Assembly: GCA_023052935.1 (NCBI GenBank)
Contig: CM041293.1
Location: 177,931,600 to 177,995,599, forward strand
Direction: 5' to 3'
DNA from: Piezodorus guildinii
Lineage: Eukaryota; Arthropoda; Insecta; Hemiptera; Pentatomidae
Length of the DNA: 64,000 nt
Shown here: piece by piece, positions 1 to 11,107 of the stretch
How the letters are laid out: each line of letters opens with the position of its first letter
Numbering within the stretch: position 1 is the stretch's first letter
The notes under the pieces: generated by a model
What the model saw: only the letters and a program-made list of their open reading frames with translations
Databases searched by the model: none
Told to the model about the DNA's origin: nothing
Made by a program: the position numbers and the translations under genes

Positions 1-497
1 CACATCGCCATATATTACATATCGATGACTATTGATTTTTTAAAAAAGCCTAAGTAGATCAACTCGGTAAAAGATTATTTATATATTTTTCATTTATAAA
101 TTTGATATTAGAACATTTCTCTTCTTAAAAAAAATAGAACTATTATGTAATAGGCTATTAAAAAATAATAAATAATACAGTATCTTATTTAATGACGTTT
201 TTGAAAACAGTAGAAAAAATTATATTGAATAATTTTGGACCTTTACTTAAGTTTTAAATATGGAATGTATGCTATTTTTGCATGTTGCTAATAATTTAAC
301 AATGTACACTAATTACTAAGTGCCAAAATAAATCAAATGTGATTAACGTTTTTAAAGATTTTTTTTTTTAAATCAGTATGTTTTATAGTTACTGGGATAT
401 TTTTTTTCAAATACACACATTTGATTTGCGAGAACTGAGAAATCACTGATTCGTAACATTATTTAACCCAATATCCCAGTAACCTCTCTTCCAACGG
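1..497. other. Unassigned AT-rich sequence
   Basis: I see no gene here. A short stretch at about 107-135 matches the reverse complement of about 1015-1045, so part of this flank may belong to the fold-back structure that follows. Confidence 0.4.
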
Positions 498-1196
498 ATA
501 TGGTTATAAGAAACAATTTTAAAGACTATCAAATGAGCTTTGATTTGAGTTGTAATAGACATCTGTATGACTAATAGTTACTTGGATACATTTTATTAAA
601 TCTTCTAAACTCAAGATCTGTATAAAAATATACAAAAGTCTGAATTATAATATAAATATTAGGGAGCGGCGTGGCCTATTGGATAGAGCACTAGTCTACT
701 GTTCTGCGGGTCCCTGGTTCGAATCCCGGCTGAGGCAGAATATTATTTATTCTGTTATTTCAACCGTGGAGCTACTCTGGGGTATAGAGATCCTCCTGGG
801 GCAGACCCAGTCTCTATAAGTGGTTACCCCAAATTAAGGAAAAAAACTAGGCGACCAAGCGTAATATAGTCATTTTTGAAGTTTAAATAATTGTATTCTT
901 CGTGTTAATATATATTTTTCTTTTTAGTTTGTAACAGAATTCTGAAAATAGAGCAGTTGACTTTCCAAACGTTAAACTGATAGGAATGTATTATTAGGAG
1001 AATAAATAAAAATGTTTTTTAGAAGAGAAATGTTCTAATTTTAATAGTACTATTTCAGACTTATATTTATGTAGAGATCGTGAGTTTACAAGATTTAATA
1101 AAATAATCTCAGTGACCATTAGACATACAGATGTCTATTACAACTCAAATCAAAGCTCATTTGATAGGCTTTAAAATTGTTTCTTATAAACATCTC
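498..1196. repeat. Fold-back (inverted repeat) structure
   Basis: The left arm at about 498-657 and the right arm at about 1035-1196 are inverted copies of each other. They share, for example, the run AAGAAACAATTTTAAAG and the run ATGAGCTTTGATTTGAG in opposite orientation, with scattered mismatches. The loop carries the head of a tRNA-derived SINE. No transposase is present. It is probably a non-autonomous inverted-repeat transposon or an inverted duplication; class is unassigned. Confidence 0.65.
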
Positions 1197-1310
1197 CGTA
1201 TTTTATGATAATGGTCTAATCACCTCCTTACAAGGTCGTTGAAACAGTACAAATCTCTATATGTACTAAAACCGAGATCATACATGGGTTATAGAGGTAC
1301 AGGTTTTATT
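661..1310 (+). repeat. tRNA-derived SINE (family A), split copy
   Basis: The head at 661-740 has a tRNA-like A box (TGGCCTATTGG) and a perfect B box (GGTTCGAATCC near 716), as expected of an internal RNA polymerase III promoter. The body continues to about 866, and the tail resumes at about 1200-1310. The copy at 54957-55249 shares both halves without interruption. About 334 bp, including the right arm of the fold-back, therefore separates the two halves here. It is not a functional tRNA gene because no complete cloverleaf or acceptor stem is apparent. Confidence 0.7.
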
Positions 1311-1349
1311 TATCTTTCTTAAATTATTATATTATATCTTTCTTAAATT

Positions 1350-2056
1350 ACCGATAGTGAAATTCGAGCTATATTACTAGCTTTGCAAGCTCTCATAAAT
1401 ATAGATGCATAGAGAATTAATTGTGTTGTTTGTGGATTCACAGGCGGCCATCATAGCAGCTACGCAGCCAAATGCATCTCAAGAAAATGACGTTGTGAAC
1501 TGCCAATTAAAAATTGAACAGCTGCTTCAACAAGGTAGACAGGTGGTTTTCCAATGGGTACCCGGCCACTGTGGTATCCATGTGAATGAAGTAGTCGACA
1601 AGCTTGCAAAAGAAGGTGCAGCTTCGGAACCGTTAGACAATCGAATTTCCTATCGTAGAGCTAGGGATGAAGTTAAGAGGGCATATCATGCTCTACTAAC
1701 GGACTCCCAAAGGCTCAGTTGGATCAACAAGCACTGGGCCAGACTCCTTATAGAAGAAGAAAGAATACCATTAGATTTGAAGAGAAAAGATGCTGTTGCA
1801 CAGTTCCGAATGATTACTGGCCATGACTACCTCGCGAAACACTTGCATCGGATCGGAGTGGTAGGGTCTCCACTTTGCTGCCTTTGTCATGCAAATAGTG
1901 AAATGGATGCAGTGCATCTAGAAGTATGCCCCCGATTACAAAAAATAAGAGCTGAAACCACATCCAGATCGGAGTGGTACTGGGCTGCCAGATCCCTTAT
2001 GGCGGAAGTCGAAATGGGAAGGCATAATTAAAAAAAAAATAAATAAAAAATAAATT
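1350..2056 (+). pseudogene. 3' fragment of RNase H-bearing non-LTR retrotransposon
   Basis: The open frame 1405-2031 (208 codons) encodes the C-terminal part of an RNase H domain. It has DSQA near residue 11 and the WVPGH...NEVVDKLAKEGA block near residues 50-72. A Cys/His cluster follows (CCLC then H and C near residues 158-176), typical of the tail of I/R1/LOA-type LINE polymerases. In another frame just upstream, from about 1350, the sequence reads DSEIRAILLALQAL, which is the glutamate motif of RNase H. The copy is therefore 5'-truncated and frameshifted. An A-rich tail follows at about 2030-2056. The reverse transcriptase is absent, so it is a dead fragment. Confidence 0.75.
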
Positions 2057-2610
2057 ATACAGTGATATATCGAGAGTATCAAAATGGGTAAAGCTTTCCA
2101 TAAGAAAATGTGTAGACCATTGACCATAATTGACACTTCCGATTTCATTTTAGTGAAAAAGAAGGAAGACTGTTACTGTGGTATACTCCATCCGGCATTT
2201 TCAATCTTAATTCTTATTGTTACTCAGATTTCCTTTATGTATCTTACAGAGAAAAATATTCAACTTCCAATGTCTGTAGAGGTACTTATTGCAAGATTAT
2301 TTGGAGCCTGATGATTTACACGGTGACTCGTGTGTATGAAGAGCGAATATGTCGTTTTAGTAGTAATATTATGGTTAAATACGTGTCACATGACAAAGTG
2401 AATTGTGAGGACGCCTGAAGGCTACTAATGAACTGATATAGAAGGGATTACGGTGAGCTGCCGTAGCACCTCTTGGGGGCAATGGCTTTTAATCAAAACT
2501 AACTCTCTCAGTTCTCTTACTGCCTTACCGTATATATTGAGTTCGGCTGGGAATATATTTGTTATATTTTGATATTTATCAGTCCCTTATGATTACGTAT
2601 CAGAGGACAT
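2057..2610. other. Unassigned intergenic/intronic sequence
   Basis: No supported gene. Short frames here have no recognisable domain. Part may be the 3' untranslated region of the preceding retroelement fragment. Confidence 0.35.
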
Positions 2611-3369
2611 ATTTACTTTTTTACTTATATATAAAGTAAACGATCATGAAAATTTTCGAATTCGACATTTCCCCGAAAATACTCGTTTTAGGGTCGCCTG
2701 AGCCCATATTACTAAGTCGCGCAAAAAGTTCTATGTGTGTGCCTGTGAAAACGATCGGTCGTTTGAAACTGAAATTTCATAGTTAAGAAAACTATAGCCC
2801 AGAGATATTACAGCAATTTTTTTTTTTAAATCGGCAAACCAAAAGAACCACTTTATACTATGCATTTTGCACGTTTTTCTCAAAAACAGGCTCTAACGAT
2901 TTTCATTAAAATCGATATATCGATCTAAAATTTATGCACCTTCTGTATCACATATGTTTCATTCTGATTGAAATAATCTGACAGGGCTTAAATGCCGATA
3001 TTTTAAATTGTCGTCCTCTAAACTACCTTTAGTTTTGTAGATTCTATAAAAATAATCATTTCATCTTATTTCCATTGATAAAAAACAGTTAAATCTATAA
3101 GTTGAACGAATTCGGAATTCGGTACAACTAAAGGAGAAAACTGAAAAAAAATATTTTTTTAATGCAATTTTTTTCATTTTGAACATAAGAACAGTAATAT
3201 ACATGTGTAACATACTATTGAAAAACTAAAGAGTTTAGAAAAAATATTATCTTATACACAAGCTTGTAAAAGTTAATAAATAGCGATGAAAAGCCGATAA
3301 AACTAGCTGATTAATTCAGATAAGAATATAATCGATTTTTTTATGAAACACATGTCTCTATAGAAATTC
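2611..3369 (+). repeat. Family H repeat, divergent forward copy
   Basis: It begins with the 5' palindrome region around TTATATATAAAG and carries the family landmarks GAAACTGAAATTTCATA, the TCTGACAGGGCTTAAATGCC block and the AACACATGT...CTATAGAAATTCA block. The terminal GTAAGTGAAAGT end is missing. It abuts a reversed copy at 3370. Confidence 0.65.
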
Positions 3370-3745
3370 AATGGAATCTCCGTAATATTAAAGCCCATTA
3401 AATTTTACATCGATGTAGCGAGTTTAATCAAAATCGTCTGAACCTTTTTCGAGAAAATCGAAAAAAGGTGCAAAATGTATTGTATAAAGTGTCTATTCTG
3501 GTAAGCTCATTTTGATGAAAAAGGTTTTGTAAAGTCTCGAGCGTATATTTGTCTTAAATATGAAATTTCAGTTTCATAGGACTTTTCGTTTCCGCCCGGG
3601 AGTTACCACACACACACACACACAAGACGTTTTTGCGGGACTTGGTTATTTGGACTCAGGGGACCTTAAAACGTGTATTTCCGTTGAAAACTGGAATTCG
3701 CAAATTTTCACTATCGCAATACTTTCCCTTACTATATATAGTCAG
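3370..3745 (-). repeat. Family H repeat, reversed 5' part
   Basis: This is the 5' third of the element in reverse orientation. It ends at the palindrome with CTTTCCCTTAC and TATATAG near 3720-3745 and includes a (CA)n tract near 3609-3625. It is the left arm of a larger inverted duplication with 9669-10188. Confidence 0.8.
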
Positions 3746-3885
3746 TGAAAGTAAAAACAAACAGCTGTTACTTTTTGATTACATATATGGTTTCTTTTGA
3801 TGAGGGCGTTTTTGATTACTAACCGCTGTCTACACGGTTTTCTGTTTCAAAATCAACCCCCGATTAAACATATTAAATGGAAATT
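3370..3885. repeat. Large inverted duplication, left arm
   Basis: This segment is close to the exact reverse complement of 9669-10188. The identity extends beyond the family H element into about 140 bp of flanking sequence, including CCCCCGATTAAACAT. The two arms share diagnostic variants not seen in other family H copies, such as AAAGTCTCGAGCG. Confidence 0.8.
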
Positions 3886-4388
3886 AGTTTATATGATAGA
3901 ATTGAAAATGTTAGTTAAAAAGATAATGGCTTCCTTTGATAAATTTTTTAAAACGTAATTTGTGATTAGGTCATAACCGGGAGATTTATGGTTAGGTGAA
4001 CCTGGTATAAAAAATAAAGTGAAAAAAACAACAACGTTTTTTTAAGTGTTTGATACGCTATGTATAAAAAAAACATTGTTAGTGTTGCTTGTATTAAAAA
4101 TTTGACATTTCCCTGTATAAAATTGTATAACATGTCGCCCGGATGTTCCGTTTAGGAAGTATTATGATTTGAATGAAAAAGTTACCTTATGCCTATTTTC
4201 TAAATTTAATTATTTTTTTCCATACTTCATCAATCAGTTTGTTTTTCTGGAAATTTCTTCTTTACTTTAAAAAAAATCAAATAAACAGTAGATTTATATG
4301 GACATCTATCATGTACAATTTTTCCCAGTCAAGGAGAAATACTAATGTCGCATTCCCCTAAGGTATTTTTATCAATCTATCAACAATC
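3886..4388. other. Unassigned AT-rich sequence
   Basis: No gene or repeat was recognised. A 62-codon open frame at 4173-4361 is hydrophobic low-complexity translation without a recognisable domain. Confidence 0.35.
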
Positions 4389-4507
4389 AAGAATTTTCAA
4401 ATACAGTGAGAGATAAAAATGATTGAAACCATTAAAGAATTAGTTAAATGGAATTTATTTAGAAACATGTGTTTTATTAAAAAAAACTATTATATTATTA
4501 TCTAAAA
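4389..4507 (-). repeat. Family H repeat, left piece of an interrupted copy
   Basis: This carries the near-3' portion of family H in reverse orientation (TTTTCAAATACAGTGAGAG, then the ATGTGTTTTATTAAAAAA block). It is cut by the Jockey-like element at 4508-8816 and resumes at 8817. Confidence 0.85.
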
Positions 4508-4668
4508 AACAGCTGTTAACCCTTGTATTGTGAAGTTGCCAACAAATTTTGTCTTTAAGTTTTTCTGTTCTTTGACTGGTTATTTGCTGAATTTGTACAA
4601 TGTGGTGTCCTGAAACAGTCAGGTGAGTTTGTTTTTTGTTTTTTTAAGTGAAAAAGGACACTTTCGTC

Positions 4669-6309
4669 ATGAACGACCGTGCATTGCCCGGTACAAGTAA
4701 CGGATCTACTGAAGCTGTAGTTTCTACCCTTTTGAAGAGAAAGTTAAGAAGTAACTCTAATGTTTCAAAACTAGATACCCCTATTGAAAAGAAAAGTATG
4801 AGTTCCAAAGATTCCCAGATAAAAACCTCATCACTGAAAACTAACCAAATAAAAACACATGTTAATTTCAATAACCAACGTGCTTCAGAAAACAATGAAA
4901 CAACTCCAATTAATATCATAAATAATAGTTCTGGTATAACTATTTCTAGTTCTACTCCTCAACAAACAACTAATTCTCATATTACTAATAGTACTACGTC
5001 GACCACTTTAAAGAGTATCCCTGCTATACCTGTAAGTAATATGTTTTAACCTCTATCCGCTGAAATAGAAGACGAAGAGAATGTAACGCCAGTTGTTCAC
5101 AAGCCACCTCCAATAAAAATTAAAGGCGTACAAAATTTCCAGCTCTTTTGCCGAGACATCATTAGTTTAATAGGAGAAAACAATTTCGAATTTATTTCGA
5201 ATAAAAATATTATTACCTTAAAAACACAAAATAGTGATGCCTATAGAGCCAGTGTGCGATATCTAGAGAACAAAGGCTATAGTTTCCACACTTACCAACC
5301 CTATCGATTCGTAATTAGGAATCTTCATCACACTACACCCCACGAGATGATTAAATATGACGTAGAGAGACAAGGATTCAACGTCCGTCGCATAACAAAT
5401 GTTTTACACCCCAGAACTAAAGAACCTCTGCCACTCTTTTTTGTCGACATCGAACCTGCTGCGAACTGTGCCGAAGTATTCAAAATTACGAATATAGCCT
5501 ACACAAAGGTTAAAATTGAGGAACCTCATAAAAGAAGGGAGATTGTACAATGCATGAGGTGCCAACAATACGAACATACCAGAGCCTTTTGCCGCCATAT
5601 ACCAAGATGTGTGAAGTGCGGTCAAGACCATCCCAGTGATAGATGCCAGAAGCCACGAGAAGAGCCCCCAGTCTGTGCGTTGTGCGGTGGCGCTCACCCA
5701 GCGAACTACAGAGGATGCTCCGTACATCTCGAATTACAGAGAAGAAGACTCAACGTGCGAAGCCAGGGCGCTTGGAGGCGAGAAGTAACAGAAGTTCTGC
5801 CTCCAGAGGTGGGAGACAGACTTACTTACCCTCCTCTTGAAACAGAAGAACATCAGACGGTATGTAATAACCCTACTTACAACTACACATCACCACAATA
5901 TTCAATTTCTCAAAACACAACAACTCATTACGCAATACCTCAATTGGTAAGACATCAACATTCACCTCCTCTGCACCACACTACACCCCAAAATACAACT
6001 CCTCAATACACGACTCCTCAACACACTAAACCCCAGTATACAGTACCTCAATACACTGCTCCGCAACACATAACACCTCAATCTACGAATATGTCCCCAC
6101 CTTTTTCAACACCTCATCACACACAACCACCATTCATGCCTTCATCTCAGTCAAGACCTAATAACACATCATCTCATGCACAATCTACCACTCAAGACTT
6201 CTCTTCACACTTCAATTCCTTTCTAAATGAATTTAAATCGATGATAAATCCACTCATAACTTTGCTCACCACGCTTGTTAATAAATTTATTCCAAATGTC
6301 AGCCCTTAA
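4669..6309 (+). pseudogene. Jockey-like ORF1 (gag-like RNA-binding protein), one nonsense codon
   Basis: ORF1 of such elements makes a nucleic-acid-binding protein that packages element RNA. The frame runs from the ATG at 4669 for 546 codons and is broken only by TAA at 5047-5049. The N-terminal third is Ser/Thr/Asn-rich and polar. The middle part (from about 5110) resembles the conserved domain that precedes zinc knuckles in insect LINE gag proteins. Three knuckles follow near residues 294-350: C-x2-C-x4-H-x4-C, C-x2-C-x3-H-x4-C and C-x2-C-x3-H-x6-C. The C-terminal region at about 5870-6080 is rich in Pro-Gln-Tyr/His-Thr repeats. An upstream in-frame GTG at 4648 was not preferred. The end overlaps the start of ORF2 by 14 nt. 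Confidence 0.88.
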
Positions 6310-8655
6310 TTATATTAATCAACATTCACTAAAACTCCTCTGGAATGCTAATGGTGCCCTACACCGAAGAAACGAACTTGACATATACTTGCACGAACAT
6401 GACATAGACATAGCACTGTTAACCGAAACTCACTTTACGAGGACCATACGATTTTATATACAGGGGTATATAGTGTACCGTGCTGATCATCCAAGCGGAG
6501 CTGCCCGTGGTGGCTCGGCAGTAGTTGTGAAACGAACATTGTATCACTATCCTCTACAAATGACAGCCTTACCTGAACTTCAATTATCAGCAATCTCAGT
6601 CGAAATTGACCACACAACTATTTCTATCGCCAGTGCTTATTGTCCTCCGAGACAGAGACTTTCACAAGATATACTTACTGACGTATTTACTGTTTTGGGA
6701 CCTAAATTTTTATGTGGCGGGGACTTTAACGCCAAACATCCTCGTTTCGGCAATAGGACTCAAAACCATAGAGGAAATGCTCTTCTTAATACATGTCTGA
6801 ACCTTGACTGTGACTTCATTCTACCACCAGAACCGACTTACTGGCCGACAGACATTAATCGACAGCCAGAACTACTGGACTTCTTTATCACTTCTCGCCT
6901 AAATACTCTACATCATCACATCACTATTGATAATGACCTTTCATCTGACCATTCTGCAGTTATGCTTTCTCTCTCTAGACACATCTTATCTACAACCCAC
7001 ATGCCTACGTTAACTCCTGGACCAATATTAATTAGTCAATTTCATAGTGCCATAAACAATAAAATTAACCTCAATAATAGCTTAAAGACTCAGGAAGACA
7101 TCGACAATGCTGTAGATACACTTACTAAGACTATACAAAATGCTGCCTGGCAATCAGCACATAAACCTGAAACAGACAATAACAAACATTATTTACCCCC
7201 TGAATTACGGTCACTAATGGTCGAAAAACGACGGGCTCTTAACCAATGGAAAAGATCTCGCTATCCTAGTGACAAACGATTACTTAACCAACTTACTAAC
7301 AGACTGAGAAAACTTATACAACAATATAAACACGACACCTACAACACACATTTGAGTAACTTACAGACTAGTAACAATACTCTCTGGCAACAAACACGAA
7401 AGATACTACATTATCACCATACAAAGAACCCTCTCCGTAAACCTGACAACACATGGGCTAGAAGTGATAAAGAAAAGGCAGACCTATTTGCTGCACACCT
7501 TACGGATGTATTTCATCCTCATGATGACTTGCTAGACCAACAGCACTGCTCAGACATCCAACAAATTCTCACTTATTCTCTTCCTCTTTCTCTACCTCCA
7601 CCTCCTATTACTTTAGACCTGCACATTCGACCATACAACAGTGCCATAGAGTTGTTGATTCGATTGCTGTGGCATTAGAAAAAAAAGAATTCTGTACAGC
7701 AGCATTTTTAGACGTCGCACAGGCATTTGATAAGGTGTGGCATGATGGCCTCCTCAGTAAAATCAAATCAATTTTACCGCATACTTATTATTTAATAATT
7801 AGGTCGTATCTTGAGGATAGGTTTTTTGTAGTCGACCAAGATGGTAAACATTCCGACTACTGTCGAGTTGGTGCGGGAGTTCCGCAAGGCAGCATTTTGG
7901 GTCCAGTTCTGTATACTATATACACTTCTGACATACCACAAACACCCGACACATTACTTGCAACATACGCAGACGACACCGTGATACTCTCAACAAGTAC
8001 TGATCTGACCATAGCCTCACACAATGTTCAAACTTACTTAAATTTACTTCAAGATTGGCTTGATAAATGGCGTATTAAAATAAACATACAGAAATCAAGT
8101 CAAGTAACATTCACGCTTAGGCATTCTGATTGTCCTCCACTGACACTTTACAATGTTCAGTTACCCAAACAAACACAAACAAAATACTTAGGACTCACAA
8201 TGGATAGACGCCTGACATGGAAATCACACGTAACTATCTTAAAAAAAAGACTGAATCATCGACTATCAATACTTAGACGACTTCTTCACCATAAAAATAA
8301 ATTATCACTAAGCAACAAAATCATTATATACAACATGCTACTTAAACCTATATGGACGTACGGTACTCAGGTGTGGGGCTTATGCAAAAAATCACACTTG
8401 CAGACAATTCAAATCTTTCAATCTAAATTCCTCCGCTTCATCACTCACTGTCCCTTTTACGTAACCAACAAAGCATTACACAAAGACCTCAACATACCAA
8501 TCGTAACGGATATCATTAAAAAATATTACAAACATTTTCACGACTCACTCGCTGGACATCCAAACCTACTGGTACAAACATTACTGACTGATACACTACC
8601 ACAAAACCCACCAAGGAGACTGAAACGCCTCTGGAGCAGAGACCTACTTCTTTAG
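6296..8655 (+). pseudogene. Jockey-like ORF2 (endonuclease-reverse transcriptase) with RT deletion
   Basis: The ATG at 6296 opens a frame through about 7675. Its N-terminal AP endonuclease domain keeps the expected residues: WNANG, TETHF, AYCPP, GGDFNAKH and SSDHSAV. The frame then fails at a junction near 7621-7630. The sequence resumes in another frame with HSTIQQCHRVVDS from about 7624 and is open to 8655. That part shows FLDVAQAFDKVWH, GVPQGSILGP and the catalytic YADD (about 7966-7977), then the thumb-like C-terminal region. Compared with the copy at 58924-61620, about 120 codons covering the first RT motifs are deleted. Without them the polymerase cannot be functional. The endonuclease portion alone looks intact. 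Confidence 0.9.
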
Positions 8656-8816
8656 CAGATCTTCCACGCCAAGGAGTGCCTTCACTGGGAGGTTTCTTCA
8701 CTCACGAATTCATAAGAATCCTAAAGGAGGTTTTTCGTAATGGTCATCAGTGTTACAATATATGCCTAAAGGCATTTGTATATTACTTGTTGTCAAATAA
8801 ATAAAAAAAAAAAAAA

Positions 8817-9545
8817 ATATTATTATCTAAAATAATCAGTTAGTTTTATCTTCTTTTTATCACTCTCTATTAACTTTTAAAAGCTTGAGTATAAGAAAAT
8901 ATTTTTTTCTAAAATCTTTAGCTTTCCAACGGTATATCATACACGTGTATTACTGTACTTAGTTTCAAAAACAAAAAATTGCATTAAAATTTTTTTTTAG
9001 TTTTTTCCTTTAGTTGCTTTTCAAATTAGCTCAACTTGTAAATTTAGCTGTTTTTTATCAGTGGTAACAAGATAATATAGTTATTTTTATAGAATCAACA
9101 AAACTAAAGGAACTTTAGAGGAAGAAAATTTAAAATATCGGCATTTAAGCCATGTCAGACTATTTTAATCAGAATAAAACCTACATGACGTTAAAGCTTA
9201 TCAAACATTACATCGATATAGCGAGTTTAATCAAAATTGTTGGAACCGTTTTTGAGAAAATCGATAAAAGGTGCAAAATGCATGTTATGAAGTGGCTCTT
9301 CTGGTAAGCGCATGATGAAAAATGTTTTGTATCGTCTCCGGCGTATATTTGTCTTACATATGAAATTTCAGTGTCATAGGGCTTTTCGTTTCGGCCCGGG
9401 AGTTACCACACACAGACCTTTTTGCGGGACTTGGTTATTAGGACTCAGGGGACCCTAAAACGTGTATTTCCGTTGAAAACTGGAAATCGAAAATTTTCAC
9501 GATCGCAATACTTTCCCTTACTATATATAGTAAGTGAAAGTAAAA
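8817..9545 (-). repeat. Family H repeat, right piece of the interrupted copy
   Basis: It continues the copy begun at 4389-4507 in reverse orientation. It runs from AATAATCAGTTAGTTTTATC through GACCTTTTTGCGGGACTTGG to the 5' palindrome CTTTCCCTTAC/TATATA/GTAAGTGAAAG at about 9510-9540. Confidence 0.9.
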
Positions 9546-9668
9546 ATATCATTTTTAGTTTTACAAATATTTGTTTTATAGCCCACTTAAAAATTTTTAA
9601 ATCGATGTAATAATTTATGGTATTTCTGATTGTGAAATTTACATTAATTATTAAATTAGAATGCATAG

Positions 9669-10188
9669 AATTTCCATTTAATATGTTTAATCGGGGGTTG
9701 ATTTTGAAACAGAAAACCGTGTAGACAGCGGTTAGTAATCAAAAACGCCCTCATCAAAAGAAACCATATATGTAATCAAAAAGTAACAGCTGTTTGTTTT
9801 TACTTTCACTGACTATATATAGTAAGGGAAAGTATTGCGATAGTGAAAATTTGCGAATTCCAGTTTTCAACGGAAATACACGTTTTAAGGTCCCCTGAGT
9901 CCAAATAACCAAGTCCCGCAAAAACGTCTGTGTGTGTGTGTGTGTGTGTGTGGTAACTCCCGGCGGAAACGAAAAGTCCTATGAAACTGAAATTTCATAT
10001 TTAAGACAAATATACGCTCGAGACTTTACAAAACCTTTTTCATCAAAATGAGCTTACCAGAATAGACACTTTATACAATACATTTTGCACCTTTTTTCGA
10101 TTTTCTCGAAAAAGGTTCAGACGATTTTGATTAAACTCGCTACATCGATGTAAAATTTAATGGGCTTTAATATTACGGAGATTCCATT
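9669..10188. repeat. Large inverted duplication, right arm
   Basis: This is the reverse complement of 3370-3885. It covers about 140 bp of non-repeat flank plus the 5' part of a family H copy. The two arms differ only slightly by eye. Confidence 0.8.
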
Positions 10189-10716
10189 CTGATTAAAATG
10201 GTCTGACAGGGCTTACATGCTGATATTTTAAATTTTCTTCCTCTAAAGTACCTTTAGTTTTGTTGATTATATAAAAAAAACTATATTATCTTGTTACCAC
10301 TGATGAAAAACAGCTAAATATGCAAGTTGAGCTAATTCGAAAAGCTACTAAAAGAAAAAACTAAAAAATATTTATTTAATGCAATTTTTCGTTTTTGAAC
10401 ATAAGAGCGGTAATATATATGTGTAATATACCGTTGGAAAGCTAAAGTTCTTAGAAAAAATATTATCTTGTACTCAAGCTCTTAAAAGGTAAAAGAGAGT
10501 GATAAAAAACCGATAAAACTAAGCGAATATTTTAGAAAATAATAAAATCGATTTTTTAAGAAATCACATGTTTCTATAGAAATTCCATTCAATTAATTCT
10601 TTTATGGTTTCATTCATTTTTATCTCTTGCTGTATTTGAAAATTCTTTAATCGATTCTAAAAACGGAAGTAAGTGAAATTCGCGTGTTGCCCGCACCAGA
10701 TTTTTTCTTTACGATT
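9795..10716 (+). repeat. Family H repeat, complete forward copy
   Basis: This is one of the most complete copies. The 5' end is TTTTTACTTTCACTGAC, the TATATA centre and GTAAGGGAAAGTATTGCG. It has a (TG)n tract at about 9931-9952, then the conserved body. The 3' end reads GTAAGTGAAATTCGCGTG, then TTGCCCGCACCAGATTTTTT. No open reading frame of note occurs, so the element is non-autonomous. Structure suggests a Helentron-like rolling-circle derivative, but this is inference. Confidence 0.8.
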
Positions 10717-11107
10717 TATTCTTTGTCACAATCTGGTGATCGGTAAAAGTTAATTCCATTAAGTAAGGAAGATTTTTTTTTTTTTTTTTTTTTTAATGTT
10801 TTTATTTTATTTCATGTAATTTAGGAATTAACCACTAAAATAGCAATGGATATTAAAAAAAAATCAACATGTAACATAGCTTATGAGTTGTAAGAACTAA
10901 AATCATCCCTATTCGATAGGAAATTTTGAAAGTTGAGCAATATCTTGAAGGGGCAAGACGTATTGATATCTCCATCATCGGTCCCTTCCAAGTGGCTGTC
11001 TTCGGGAAACGGCCGAATTTACGACGGTCGTTATTCTGAGGGTGTGAAAGCTAGCCTGAGGAGCTGCTCACCACAATTCCTTTCAAATCCCATTAAAAGA
11101 GGTCACT
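10717..11107 (-). mobile_element. Possible 3' end of an unassigned retroposon (minus strand)
   Basis: A run of 22 T at 10773-10794 reads as a poly(A) tail on the minus strand, with AATAAA-like sequence directly inside it. The adjoining 10930-11107 is less AT-rich than its surroundings, but I recognise no domain in any frame. It could be the tail of a LINE or a processed transcript. Confidence 0.4.

Larger units (their letters stand above)
4508..8816 (+). mobile_element. Jockey-like non-LTR retrotransposon, subfamily 2, internally deleted
   Basis: The element is bounded by a 16-bp target-site duplication, ATATTATTATCTAAAA, at 4492-4507 and 8817-8832, and ends in a poly(A) run. It has a 5' UTR, a gag-like ORF1 with three zinc knuckles, and an ORF2 with an AP-type endonuclease and reverse transcriptase. 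No RNase H is seen, which fits the Jockey clade. ORF1 has one nonsense codon. ORF2 has lost roughly 120 codons from the start of the reverse transcriptase. It is inserted in a family H copy whose halves join cleanly when the element is removed. Confidence 0.9.

Noticed and set aside
661..740. A functional tRNA gene with good A and B boxes
   Set aside because: The acceptor stem is not complementary, the sequence continues into a shared SINE body, and a second copy occurs at 54957.
2611..3885. Family H as an introner (intron-generating element)
   Set aside because: It has a donor-like GTAAGT near one end, but the element is over 900 bp and copies here lie inside existing introns.
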